Shown in pieces: positions 52,227 to 64,000 of a stretch of 64,000 nucleotides of DNA (position 1 is the first letter of the stretch; each line of letters starts with the position of its first letter). Source of the DNA: Lonicera japonica (lineage: Eukaryota; Streptophyta; Magnoliopsida; Dipsacales; Caprifoliaceae); the NCBI GenBank assembly GCA_021464415.1, contig CM038466.1:34936833-35000832 (forward strand). The letters run 5' to 3'. The notes beneath the pieces are model-generated. The model was not told the DNA's origin. It saw only the letters and a list, made by a program, of their open reading frames with translations, and ran no database searches. Both the position numbers and the translations under genes were made by a program.

Positions 52227-55200
52227 GACAGTCATATCTATAGTTTCTTGTCAATTTCATTTTAGTCTTGAACATAACACAACACTTCAAATTCTAGATT
52301 CAAACATGATGAGTTTCTAACCTGCCACAACTTGAACAGGGTTAATTTTGAGTGGGTTTTCTTTGAACAAGGTCATGTTTTTCATAGTAAAACTTACACT
52401 ACCGAGTCGATTCAATTTGGGTCTAATGAACCCGTTTTGACCTGTCCCACCCTTGAATATATTATATTTTCTCTTTCATACGCTTAAAATATTCCATAAT
52501 TACACCGAAATGAGTTGAATTCGAGTTCAAGTATACCAACAAGTGGGGCATGTTTAGGTCCAAAAAAAAATCCATACTGAGTTGGCTTGAGTTTATCTAA
52601 AACACGCCCCAAATCCGACATATTGTCATTTCGACCATTGTCCAATAAATTGAATTCAGTGGGTTGACTATTTGGATTAGAGCATAAAGAGGAGACCATA
52701 ACGGACCAGCTATTATTGTGACCCATAAACGGATCTGAAAGTATACCCAGAAAATTTATAAAGTAGTAAAAATAATAATTTTGATAGAATCTAGGTCCAA
52801 GAAGGAGCCTAGCCCATATATTGTCTAAAACTAAAATAGAGCTCTTAGAGCCCGAAGATAGTATTTCTACTCTGATCAAGAAAGAAATATCATTGGCACG
52901 ATAGAAAAATATTTTCCTCATGAAATTTAAATAGATGGCAATATTAAATGAAAATTGCGTATGAGGAAATTATGTATCATGTAAAAGACATTTAATTTGT
53001 TTGGTCCCGTTTAATAAAGAAGATGGAAAATGATTGGAACAATAATTCCGATTACAACAACTTAGATGAAGAGATAAATCATTTAATGAGATGCCCTCCA
53101 TCTCATGCTTATTTTTATAAGTCGTGTTCTTCACCCTTTTTTTATTATTTTTTGTGGAATATTTTTTATTTTTAGCCACCCAAAAAAGTTTATTCAATAA
53201 AAAATAAGTAAGAGAACATCTCAAGAAATCACTCAATTCATTTTTTTATTTTTCAGACAAATAAATTATTTTCACTATCATTTTCAAGCCCAATCAAATA
53301 TGAATGTACTAATCGACCAACTGTACTCAGCCTAATTGTGCTTAGCTATGTAATGCACAGGAGCACGCAAATGTAATAGTTTAATAAACTAGTAGCCCGT
53401 TTGTAAAGTTAACAGGAATACTACAAATGAAAAGACCCAAAATAAGGTATTAGGTCCAACTTCTTAGACTCTCTTCTTTAATTTATTATTTGTGTTGGTC
53501 GAATTTCAACCCTAGAGGGGGGCGGGGGTGAATAGGGTTTAAAAACTTTAATGCGGAATTAAAAACTTTTCTAACAATGTTTAAGTAAAACAAATTTACT
53601 AAACAAATATATCAAGGAATGTAAGCACATAAACAATTAAACAAATAATCTCAAGAGCAAATAATCAAACAATCAATAATAAAGAGATTGAGTAAGAAAG
53701 ATTGAACCGATTTGAAGTCCAAGACTTTTTGTCCACACGGTTTTGGTTTACCAAACCATAGTTCGCGCTCGGTTAGTTCCCCGAGAATTTCCACTAAAAT
53801 CAATCTCCTTCCAGGTGAAGATCAAACCTCTACAAGTGTTGTCTCACACACTCTACAAGTATTGCTACACCACAATACTCTCACAAGATACCCTCTTGCT
53901 AACCTTGTGAAATTTACCTTTCACAAAAACTAAACAAGAATTTACCTTCTTGTTTTTCCTATGAGATTTACCTCTCACAATGAAATCTAATTGTTTGGTG
54001 ATTCACACTAATTTACAATAACTATCTCAAATGTGTAAAGAATACAATTTGAAGCTCACACTAGAGTTATCCTATTTAATCAAGATGATATAGCTCAAAA
54101 GATTAATGATTGATCAAAAACAATTTCTTGAATCTTTGAATAATGAAGATAGATGAAGAATATAGTATATAAATGATTCAAGGTGTTTAGAATGAGTCTT
54201 GGAAGTCATATATATAGTCCTAAAAGTGATATAGCCGTTTGAGAGGTTTGGTGGAAGTTTTGTACCAAAAATGGTAAAAAATTAGAAATCCAACAGCTAT
54301 ATTCTGGAGCATCAGTCGACTGAGCAAAACCATCAGTCGACTAATGGACCAGTCTGCCCAACAGGCCAAAAGGCCAAAAATCTCAATTTTTGCACTTTTG
54401 CATTTAAGCTCCGAAATCAATTCTAATACTTTGGGGACTTCAAAAAAAAGTTCCTAAGATACATATTTTTGGGAAAACTCAAAATATGATCATTTGAATT
54501 TAATATGAATTTATTTGAAAACCGATTTTTGCAAGAATGATGTTTTCAAAGAAATTTTGATTCAAACTGATTTTGATCAATCTAAAAATGATGCATGTTC
54601 ATGTTTGAGCTATATAATCAATTAATTAAGAAACTTTACATTAATTCTAAGCAAACACTCAATTACCAAATAGGTGAGTCTTCGAATGCTTCGATTTGTT
54701 TCTTCAAATTGATTTAAGACCTTTTAGGTCAACAATTTGTTTTTTCCGAGTTAACTAAATTAAATTAAATTTTTTTTGTAAAAGACAATTTTCTCTCTCT
54801 TAATCACGCATAAATAAGTAACTAAGGTAAATAGATGAATATTTCCATAAAACTTAATAAAAATGATTAATATATAATAAATAGACCATTTCCACTAAAT
54901 TTCATGAAAACTCAATTTAGAAGTATGTGATTAGATCATATAAAATTTTAATAAATGGAAATTAACATACATATATATATATATATATATATGATATGAT
55001 TTTGATTACACGTATTTTTTCTTTTCAGCTTTTTGATGATATTATGTGGAAATGATCTACCCTTTATACTGATCATATCTAAAGTGTTTCACAAAAAAAA
55101 AATATTTCTTTACCTATCGAAATGGATGGTTCATTTTTATTTTTCTTAAAGTGATAATAGTGTATCTTGAGTGAGCTTTTGTATATATCTATAGTTTGAT

Positions 55201-56290
55201 ATTTCTATGTGCAAGTAAATATGAATGGTTATGTAATGATGAATAATATTTTAGTATTCTTTTATTTTGTTACAAATATTAGTATAAATAATGATTATAT
55301 GTGTGAATTGTCTTACATTGTGTATAGTTATTCAATTGTCACGTTTTTGTTATTGTAATTAGCATATTGCAGATTTGTTTGTACATTGAATGGGTTCCTA
55401 TTTACTTTTTTTTTTTTTTAATTTTTTTTATTCTTGCCACCCCAAAAAAATTTATTCAATGGAAAAAGAGAAAAAACTAAGAGAACTCTCAGAATATTAC
55501 TCAACTCATTTTTTATTTTTTCGCACAAATCAATTAGTTTTACAATTATTTTAAGTTTGTTATTATGGGTGCACTTATTGGATATATAACTCAAAATACA
55601 ACCACTAGAATCCACCGAATACACTTGATGTTTGCCACTTTATAACAACATAACACGCACCTTACTAACTAAAGAATCCGGACAATATATCAAACAAGCT
55701 TGCTTAATATATTTCTAAAAAACAAATTAAAATATAAAATTTTGGAATAAACAAATCATTAAATAAACAAATCATTAAACATAAATTTAAACACTTAGGA
55801 ATTACAAACTATATAAATGAACTACTTTCTTTTTTTTATAAATAAAAATAAATAAACACCTCTAACTTGGATGCCTTAGGAAGATGTTGGTGCTTCCATG
55901 AAATAAGAAAAAAAGACTTGATGATGGGGTAGCAAAGACCTATCCCGGGCTTATAAAAAAGTCCCTCTAAGAAGACAAGAAATAAAGAAATCCATCCTGA
56001 TTTGAATGGGAGGCAGATTTTTTTTAACCAGTTCAAGTTTTTTCATTTAGATTAAAGTAGAAGAAAAAAATGGACTAATTAAACTTATACAACAAATTTC
56101 TCCAAAAAGGGAGGATCTAAGTTCGAGTTTAAGTATACTAGCAAACAAGATTAATTTATAAGTGAAAAAATGACCCGGATAGGGTCACGTTGGGATTGAA
56201 TTTATTTTAACAAGATAAGTAAAAAGAGAAGCACCTAGAAAATTAATTGTTTAAATGTTGAAGGGTACATAGAGAATTAGTAAAAGAACA
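52227..56290 (+). repeat. Macro-repeat unit D (with the end of a preceding unit), split by a solo LTR
   Basis: From about 52642 the landmarks of unit A recur in order (GACCATAACGGACCAGCTAT, GGTCCCGTTTAATAAAGAAG, the GTAGCCCGTTTGTAAAGTTA block, TA microsatellite near 54965, ACTTGATGTTTGCCACTTTA near 55623, CCATCCTGATTTGAATGGGA near 55991). It is interrupted by the solo LTR at 53493-54734. 52227-52641 belongs to the end of the preceding unit, contiguous with 35040-35429 before SIRE inserted. Confidence 0.72.
53493..54734 (-). mobile_element. Solo LTR of a SIRE-related copia family (1242 bp)
   Basis: Flanked by a perfect 5-bp duplication ATTTG (53488-53492 and 54735-54739). On the minus strand starts TGTTGACCTAAAAGGTC and ends CGACCAACA. 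It shares long blocks with the SIRE LTR at 50598-52221 (for example CCGTGTGGACAAAAA and GAACTAACCGAGCGCG). The unoccupied site is visible in unit B at about 27655 (TTATTATTTGTTTTTTCC). The interior was lost by LTR recombination. Confidence 0.9.
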
Positions 56291-58990
56291 ATGATTTATT
56301 TTTTTAATAATTGAAACCGACCCAATCCTATCTCGGCTTCATTTTTTGAAAGGCTTTGGCCCAGTTTGGTCTCATTGAGGTCCGGTTCGGTCCTGTGTGT
56401 AATTTAACCGTCCGGTTACATTAAAATGAATACTTTTACTTAAAATAAGAAGCACCCACACCCACTCCAAACACTGAAGTGTATTAATCAACCAAATTTA
56501 ATCCAAGCCCATTTATGAGTCCCATTAGCCAAGTCTACGCCATCTAATAAATATAAGAAGAGGAGCAGCCAACCGCAAGAATGAATTGAGCAGAGGAATT
56601 CAGCAGGTGCATCTCCTCCCTTCTTCTTGATTTCTTTCTTTATTTTTCTTCTTCTTTTTTTTTCCCCCGAAAACCTTGAAGATTTAAAATTTGATTATTT
56701 AATTAAATTAATTCCAAATAAATTTACTTTAATTTTGTTATTTTCTGTTTATTTAATTGTCTACATGCTAGTGTAAATTTCGCTAGGGTTAAGCGTATTC
56801 ATGCCAAATAATTCTACCAATTTAATACTTCAATGTTAAATATAATTATTTCTATTTGATGCCTATTTTAATTGATAAAAATAAAGTTGGATTCTCATTA
56901 TTTTTTGTTCAATTCACCTTAATTATGATTTGTTTAGAGTAGATATAGGGTGTGTTTTAACAAATATAATGAGTATTTTGACCTTATACATAAGTTTGGT
57001 TGTAGAAGAATTATAATAAAATTTTATAAATTAATTAAACTTGAATAATTTTATTTTTTAAAAATACACTGATTTTAAGATTGGCGTATTGAGGAATCCA
57101 TTGTTGAGAGGGCTAGTGATCATAAATAAAATAAATCTATACTATAATATGAAGGTAGGAAGAAATTTATCAAATTTTTGAATTGCTTTTGTTGACGTCG
57201 TAATCTTTTTTACAATAAAAATTTTGCATTCTTGCAACATTATTTGAACCTTGACATTAGGCAAAAATGCAAAATAAACTTCTATTTAACCTCTTGAGCC
57301 ACTAAAAATCTTTGTTTCATTTTTGTTTTAATTAGAATTTTGAATATTTAAAAGAAGCAGGATTTATACTATCGCTTTTAATTTTTAAAATATAATTTAA
57401 TTTATACTTTTGCACAAAAGTTTGGAAAAACGGAAATCTGACTCATTAATTAGTCATTAACATTGTTTAAGGGAAACAATAATTTTAGAAGAAATAATAA
57501 GAGTAATTAAATTAATTAAGATGATTAAACAAAAATATTGTATTCTGACGCATGGACTCAACCCACCTCTTTGCCAGTCTCAACCCAACCCATAGCCCGC
57601 AGCCATTTTTTTTTTTTTTCTGAAATTAAAAGATTAAAAATTAAAGGATAAAGTAATTGACAATAATGCTCCATTGAATAAAAAAAAAGGATTAAGGTTT
57701 TATTGATCATTCATCTCTTTTTTTCTCGTTTTGTCTCCCTATGTCTCTTTTGAAATAAAAAATATAATCTGAATTAAATGTTCACTTTTCTTTTTAATAC
57801 ATAATCATTATACTAAATTTTATAACATTAAAAAATTGAGTTATCAATCATCCATTAGTTTAAAATTAGTATATTCTTTGAAATATTAATAAATTAAAAT
57901 ATGCTCTTAATTTAAGACAAAGATAAAATTTAAAACCCCGAAGAAATTTAAGACAATGCTTGCATGGATTATTTTCACCATTGCATCTATTAATTTCTTG
58001 TTACTATAACTATTTTAATGACAAATTAAACCTAATAATGCGATAACTAAATCCCATACAAGATATAAACATTGAAGAGCTCTAACATTCAAAGCCTAAC
58101 CTTTTACTTAAGACCCCCTCTCTCTCACTCGCTATCTTCTCTCTCTCAATCGCTCCCACTTAAATCTCTCGCTTCGAATAGTGTGCTAATCAAATTAGGA
58201 TTTAGTTGAAGAAGCCTAATATCTCATTTGCCTTCAGTTTTTCATCAATTAATGGCGATGTTACATATGTTAAGGTTTCTTCTGATGGTTAATATAACCT
58301 TAATTTTATGTATCTTCATCTTCTAAGAAGGGGTTGAAACATGTATAGTGCTTCTTATGGTGAAAAACCCCTAAATTCTAAATTTTATTTCAAAATAGCT
58401 TTTTCAATGGAACAAAATTTTTTGGGCAGTGAGAAAGGAAAAAATTAACATCTACGCATAAAAATAAGTACAAGATAGAGAGCATGTCATTAAATTACTC
58501 ATCTCATCTTTAACTATTCATAAAAAAATGTTAAATTAAATAATCAGTTTTCAAATCATTGTTAAACGAAAAGTCTAAAAGATTAAAGTTCTTTTGGATA
58601 ATTTATTATTTTCTTCATTTAGCATTACCATCTCTTCAACCTTCATTAAGAACAAATATTTTCTCTTATGCCAATAGGATTTATTTTCTCATCAGACGGT
58701 TTTGGAATTTTCTTATTGCGTCATTTAAAACGATAGTAACGTATATTAATTGTATATGAAAAATTTTCTAGCTCTAATTTGGATTCATTGCTGGGTCATA
58801 CTGGCAACTGGCCAATTAGGACTCTTTTTTATACTCTAATACCACAAATTAATCCACCAACTTGCTAGCAATCTTGTAATATGTTATTCGAACAAAGAGA
58901 ATATGGGTTCGTCGACCCACATGGATGTGAATATCAAACTCTTTTTTGGTTCACCCTTATTGTGATAGTTGCATAACGAGAGTTATTGTT
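56291..58990. other. AT-rich intergenic sequence, no recognised gene
   Basis: Only suggestive pieces: near 56580-56630 a short purine-rich stretch ends CAGCAG|GTGCAT before a CT-rich tract, and near 58120-58160 a CT-rich, 5' UTR-like tract precedes an ATG that opens nothing. Neither leads to a frame, so no gene is called. A sequence starting TCTATACTATAATATGAAGG near 57137 resembles a Helitron 5' end, but I found no matching 3' end. Confidence 0.35.
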
Positions 58991-60849
58991 GTGTTTGTGG
59001 ATTCATAGTATCTACGAAAAAAATTTATATTGCATGAAAAAGAATATATTGTATAAGGTAATGTATTATGTTATTATTATCAAAAACACATGCGAACACA
59101 CACACACACACAAAGTCTAATTAAGCGAGCATCTCATCACGTCGCTCAACTTATTTTTCAACTTCTCACACAAATCAATTATTTTTCTTATCATTTTTTA
59201 TCATGTTAAAAAGTTTTATACAAAATTATCTTGTTAAAAGACCAAGAAAATGGGCCCTACTATACGAGGCCCAAAGCTAGTATTGACGGAATGGTACTTA
59301 AACTTGGTCCTTATGAAAAAAATTTCATATATATAATTGGATTACAAAACCGATGGGACTTGAATCAAGATAAAGTTCATGTAGCTAATAATAGTATCAA
59401 AAAGGAATCTTGCGACATCTCAAATAAAAAGATATAGAGTTGCTAGATGCAAACAATTTAATGGCGGGTCTAAAATGTGATTAAAATAACTGACTATAAC
59501 AATGTGGCATTTAATTGTAGTTTATGAGAGTTATGTTCTTGCGTTTACAACTGCAATTGCTATACCATAAAGTAAACTATTATATAGAAATAGAAAAGTT
59601 CATTATCACGTGATAAGGGTCGCTGTTAAATTCAGTTCATCTATTTAGTAATGTGAAAAGTATAAAAAGAATATATATATATACTTCTCTACTATGTAGT
59701 GATCATAATTAAAGTAAAAATATATTATATTATAAAGTTAAGAGGTAATTCAACCGCTGTGTGAATTGATGATAAATTTTTGAACCGCCTATTTTATCTT
59801 CACAATTTTATTTTTTTTATAAAAATTTACACACAATAGACATTAGTAAAATAAACTTATTTTTTATCATCTAAGCCACTTAATATCTTTATTTTTTTTT
59901 TGCTTAAATTAGATATATCTAATTTGTACAAACATCACTTGTGTAGGTTAGCCTAGCTAGTGTATAATGTTGGTTGTTGTTGTTGTTGTTTTTCTTTTTT
60001 TTTGGTTGATTCATTTTTTTCTTTGAAAAATTTAATTGTTGTTTATATTTCCTTCAAACTTGGAATTCTTACACACATTTTCAATTTTCACTTGATTCAG
60101 TTTCACCTTTTTTTTAATTAGATAAATTTTGATTCTACACAGAGAATACATCCAACTTGGTCATTTATAACACATGAGGATTATTTGGAACAAGGTTTAG
60201 TGGATTAGGAAAAAAAATTATACTTTAATTGTTTGAAACAAGATTTGAAGGTTTTTGTTTAATTTAATTTATTTTTCCTTTTTTGTTTTTGGGCTGGAAA
60301 GATTCCAATATATAGTCAATTAAATTAAATGTTGTTGGTAAAGAGGCAGATGGACCACTTTGCTAAAGAAAGTAAACGAAGATTACATATATATATATAT
60401 ATATATATTTTAGGCAAACAAAAATGTGTATCCTTATTTAAAATAAAAATATAAGATACACTTCCATTTGATAGAATTTTAGAAGGAATTACTTGTTTAT
60501 TTTAGTATAAAAACTACTTACAAATCCGTGTGATACACATATGATTCTTAAAATGTTGTTGAGAAAGATTAAAATATTAGCAGAGTATGTGAAGAATATA
60601 AATTTCAACTGAAAAGTATCATTTACCAAATATACTATGAAATAGCATTAACAAAATACATTGAAGATAAAAAAGATTGTAAATCACACCAACAATTGGA
60701 TGTAATTGTCAAACTTTTTGTTAGTCCGTTCTTAATATAATAATTGTATATCCATCGTTATTATTGTGGTTTTGGATTCATATTATTTATGAAAAACAAA
60801 ATCATATTGCATAAAAAAGATTATATTACATAAGATATTGTTATTAAAA
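58991..60849. other. AT-rich sequence with microsatellites and short repeat pieces
   Basis: A CA repeat stands near 59096-59112 and TA repeats near 59672-59684 and 60384-60408. A segment near 59690-59950 resembles 57130-57370 weakly. No gene seen. Confidence 0.45.
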
Positions 60850-63560
60850 AAACACAAACACTAATGGGCTCTTTCCTAGCTCTAAGCCCATGTTTCAGAC
60901 TCCCAAATTTTTTAAAATAAAGTTCTTTAAGTCCAACCAAATTTTATTGGGAAGTGAACTTTTTCTTGGTTTCCTTGCTACTGTTGCTAGCCATTATGGG
61001 CTTAGCCACTTTCAAAACAGATTTGAAGTCCGGATTTTAGGAGTACGATAGGGACGCTCTTATTTTTTTATTTCAAATACCACTGCTCTTTTAACATCAA
61101 AAACTCTATTTATTTTATTTATGCACATGCATCACATATTAATTAAAAAAAGGCCGACAATTTTTTTTTCTTGGTGACATGCTACCAATCAAGTTTAGTA
61201 TTATTAGCGAGGTGCGGTAAAAATAAAGATACAATCTTGACAATACGAAGTACCAACAGCTGACTCAATTATGACATACCAAAATGTACTAACATATTCG
61301 GCAATAAATTATTAAAATAATATATATTTTTGGACACTATGGTGATATTTGGTTAATGTTTTAAGTTGAGTTTTTAAGTTGACTTGAAGTATGTTGAAAA
61401 GTGAATTTGGTTTTTATTTGAGTTTTTTTTAATCAACTAAAAAATGTCATAAAAAAAATTAGAAAATAGTCACAGTGGATCTTATTTTATAGATCTCGAC
61501 TAGTAGATTTCAAATATATATATATATTTAATTTTGATTTTTGGATTTAAAGTTATGATGTTTTAAAAAAAAATTTAGAGAGAGAAAGTAAAGTGAAATA
61601 AATTTTGATAAGTGTAAAAGTAAAGTTGATTTTAAAGCTGAGTTTTTAAAATTTTGAAAAATAAACACCCATCAAACAGGGCCATATAACCTAAGGCTAC
61701 CGCGCATGTTGTTTAGGATAAAAGTAGTAGGAACACTTACCAAGCATAGTTGTTGTCATTTTTTTTTTTGCACAAACTAGTTTTTATCATTAAAAAAATA
61801 AAAATAAAATTTAGCTTAGAGATATTCCAGAAACAATAATATTTAATTATATGAATGTTCTGAATAACGACTTTTATGCAAAAATGCTTGGGATCATTAT
61901 CTTGTAGGAGCCTAGCCTTTATCCCCAAGCCGTACATTGTCGCTTTCTTGGTTACTTGGCGGTTTCTAGTTCCTCTCTTTGTCCATGAACTCTCTTCTTA
62001 ATTTATTCAGTGAGATGGTCTTGGAATTTTCTCACAACAATCTTTCATAATGATTATAATGTGTATTAAGGAAAAATTTATGCCAGTCCCTCCTTTTCTA
62101 AATACTTTTACTCGCAATTCACAACTTTTTTTTATGTAATAATTTACATTTCATGATTTTTAACTTGTGGTCTGATTCTTATGACTATAGTAATCGGTTA
62201 TTTCAGTACAATAATAAATTACCTAACTACAGTAACTAATATTTTTTTGATTACCTAACTATGATAACATGTATTTCTCCGGTTACTCAACTGCGATAAC
62301 CTATATTTTTTCAATTACCTAACTACAATAACGGGTATTTATCAAGTTATTCAACCATAGTAATTGGTATTTCTTACGTTATTCAGTTACAATATTCAGA
62401 GATGAGTTATCACCGGTGACAATTTAGTAATCTAAAAATTGACTTGGACTTTGAGCTTTAACAAGAAAAATTGTGAACTGAAAGTTAAAAAAATTTAAAA
62501 ATAAGAACAAGTCGTTAAGAAACTTGTGTATTAATTGTATGGAGAAACACCAATTTAAACACTTGGTTGGGCTCCTCACAGGGCCCAAATTCTATCAAAA
62601 AAAATAATAAATTGTTCCTTTACAAATTTTGTTGGTACGCTTTGGATCTGTTCATAATAGTTGCCGGCCCGTCATAGATAGTGGTAATTCAAAGATGACC
62701 CACTTAAAAATAAATTCAATCCGAATGCATCCCTATATAGGAAAGTCATTTTTAATTAAAAAACTTGAATCAATCCTATTCGCTAATACATTTGAACTCG
62801 AATCCGAATCTTTCCCGTCCCAATGTAATTATAAGGTTTTATATGGGCATTAATGAAAAAATAACCACTATATTCAAAGCAAGATAGGTCAAATAGATTT
62901 ATTTTATTTAAGCTTGAATGAAAAATCTTACCTGAATAAAAAAATCGTGCTTCCTATTTAAATCAAGACGGATTAAAAACACGGGCTAAGCCATTTTTTA
63001 TAATCCGCCATTTTCTAAAACTAAATTCTTTTAAGTCGAACAAAATTTTATTGGATAGTGCAGTTGTCCTTGCTCCCATACTACTGTTTCTTGTCATAAT
63101 GAAGCTTTGCCAACTTTTAAAAAGGATTTGAGTCACCTTTTATGATGATTTTTGGACCTATTTCAACTCTTAAAATATTTTTTAATATTATTAAAATCCA
63201 CAACGTGCAAAATTAATTTTCAAGACTTGGGCTTTTCTTCAATATGGGCTGAATCTACTCCCGAACCTTACATTGAACTCTCTGTTGGCTTGTACGTCTA
63301 GCTCATCTCTTTTATTGTTGTATTCTCTTGCTAATTCTTCTATTGAGTTGAATTCTAAAACAAAAGTTCAAAGGAGGAGAAGAAAGAAATCCGACTCCGA
63401 ATTTTGTATCAAGAATTGGTACAAAAAGTGACGGCTTGTTGCAAGTATATTCAAAGTGTTCCTTCATTTCGATGCTAATGTAATTTGAGAAGATGGGGCT
63501 GAGAAGACGCATAGGCCAACATTTGAACAATTGATTTGCTAGGTGTTTGTTTTGGATGTT
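60850..63560 (-). repeat. Inverted macro-repeat copies
   Basis: Two blocks match earlier units in reverse: 60850-61070 with 35040-35290, and about 62560-63560 with 28500-30380 less the Helitron. The right block includes GCCCAAATTCTATCAAAAAA (62582) and CCATACTACTGTTTCTTGTC (63077), reverse matches of unit B. 61071-62560 between them is AT-rich; imperfect repeats of a YACCTAACTACRATAAC motif occur at about 62190-62400. Confidence 0.68.
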
Positions 63561-63668
63561 CGTAGTTATGAGGTTGATAAGACCTCTTTAGATTTCTTTC
63601 ATGAACTTTGTTGTATAAGCTTAGTCCATTTTTTTTCTTTATTTATTGTCTTCATGGAGGATACACGC

Positions 63669-63800
63669 CTTCTTCTTCTTTTTTCTATGCTAGGGGTGTC
63701 AGGGCCAACTTTCATGCATCTCGATTAATCCCTTTTGCGAAAGGTGCCAACTGCTGCTCACCAGAAATTTTACATCTACCGGGACTCGACCTAGGGAGCT
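63669..63800 (-). mobile_element. SINE-like sequence
   Basis: The minus strand has a box B-like GGTCGAGTCCCGG (about 63779-63791) and ends GGCCCTGACACC near 63694, followed by an A/G-rich tail. This 3' end resembles one common in plant SINEs (from memory). Box A is not clear, so the head is degenerate. Confidence 0.45.
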
Positions 63801-64000
63801 TCTAGTTGAATTCAATTTTCTGAACTCTGGGGCACTCCTTTATGTATATAGTTATGGTGACAAAAATTTAAACACTTGGTCTAAATGACTTCTTAAATTT
63901 CCTGCTTTTTTTTTTCTTTTTTAAATTTAGAGTTAGGGATTAGTTTGACTCTAGCATACAAATAATTTTTGTGCAGGTAAAAAGGAAATAATAATTTTAT

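Noticed and set aside
57137..59950. A second Helitron starting TCTATACTATAATATG
   Set aside because: No hairpin with CTRR end could be found downstream and no empty site is available.
63543..63805. Two overlapping plus-strand frames near the right end
   Set aside because: They run through a SINE-like sequence and repeat DNA with no domain.

Overview
The window looks like gene-poor, AT-rich, repeat-dense nuclear DNA of a flowering plant, probably a eudicot. I see no convincing free-standing host gene, rRNA or functional tRNA. Nearly everything recognisable is transposable elements nested in one another or in an older duplicated non-coding repeat.

Region by region. (1) 1-1021 and 19269-19808 are two halves of a degenerate minus-strand Ty1/copia element. 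(2) It is split at a perfect 5-bp target duplication (CAACC) by a complete 18.2-kb Ty3/gypsy element of Tat/Ogre type (1022-19263), with near-identical 1.6-kb LTRs, gag, protease, RT, RNase H, a second (archaeal-type) RNase H and integrase on the plus strand. A long 3' segment carries two antisense genes: a single-exon DUF7745/plant-mobile-domain-like ORF (10480-11736) and a five-exon plant mobile domain (PMD) gene (12201-15956) whose four introns are all GT-AG and phase 0. (3) 19809-23486 holds a Stowaway MITE and a LINE fragment with a 15-bp target duplication and a twin-priming-type internal inversion. (4) 23487-35429 and 52227-56290 are direct units of a 2.4-2.8-kb macro-repeat, with inverted relatives at 60.85-63.56 kb. 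These units received an 8-bp-TSD MITE, a small Helitron, SINE-like sequences, a remnant of an Ogre-like relative and a solo LTR; several of these insertions can be checked against paralogous empty sites inside the window. (5) 35435-52221 is a SIRE-type copia element (TSD AACAC) that lacks RT. A minus-strand Retand/Tat-type gypsy element (35848-45578) is nested in its 5' LTR.

Two observations stand out. First, the Ogre-like element carries about 25 copies of a 12-bp palindrome, TGTCGCGCGACA. They lie upstream of TATA boxes in both LTRs and at both antisense genes, so three kinds of promoter in one element share one putative cis-element. Second, a roughly 0.9-kb cassette encoding a LOB-domain (LBD) transcription-factor-like protein, with its own TATA-like box, occurs in antisense in two unrelated LTR elements, the SIRE-type copia element and the Retand-type gypsy element nested in it.

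Order of events inferred from nesting: macro-repeat, then MITE/Helitron/SIRE/solo-LTR insertions, then Retand into SIRE. On the left, Ogre entered an already deleted copia element. All names rest on motif reading by eye; no database search was possible.
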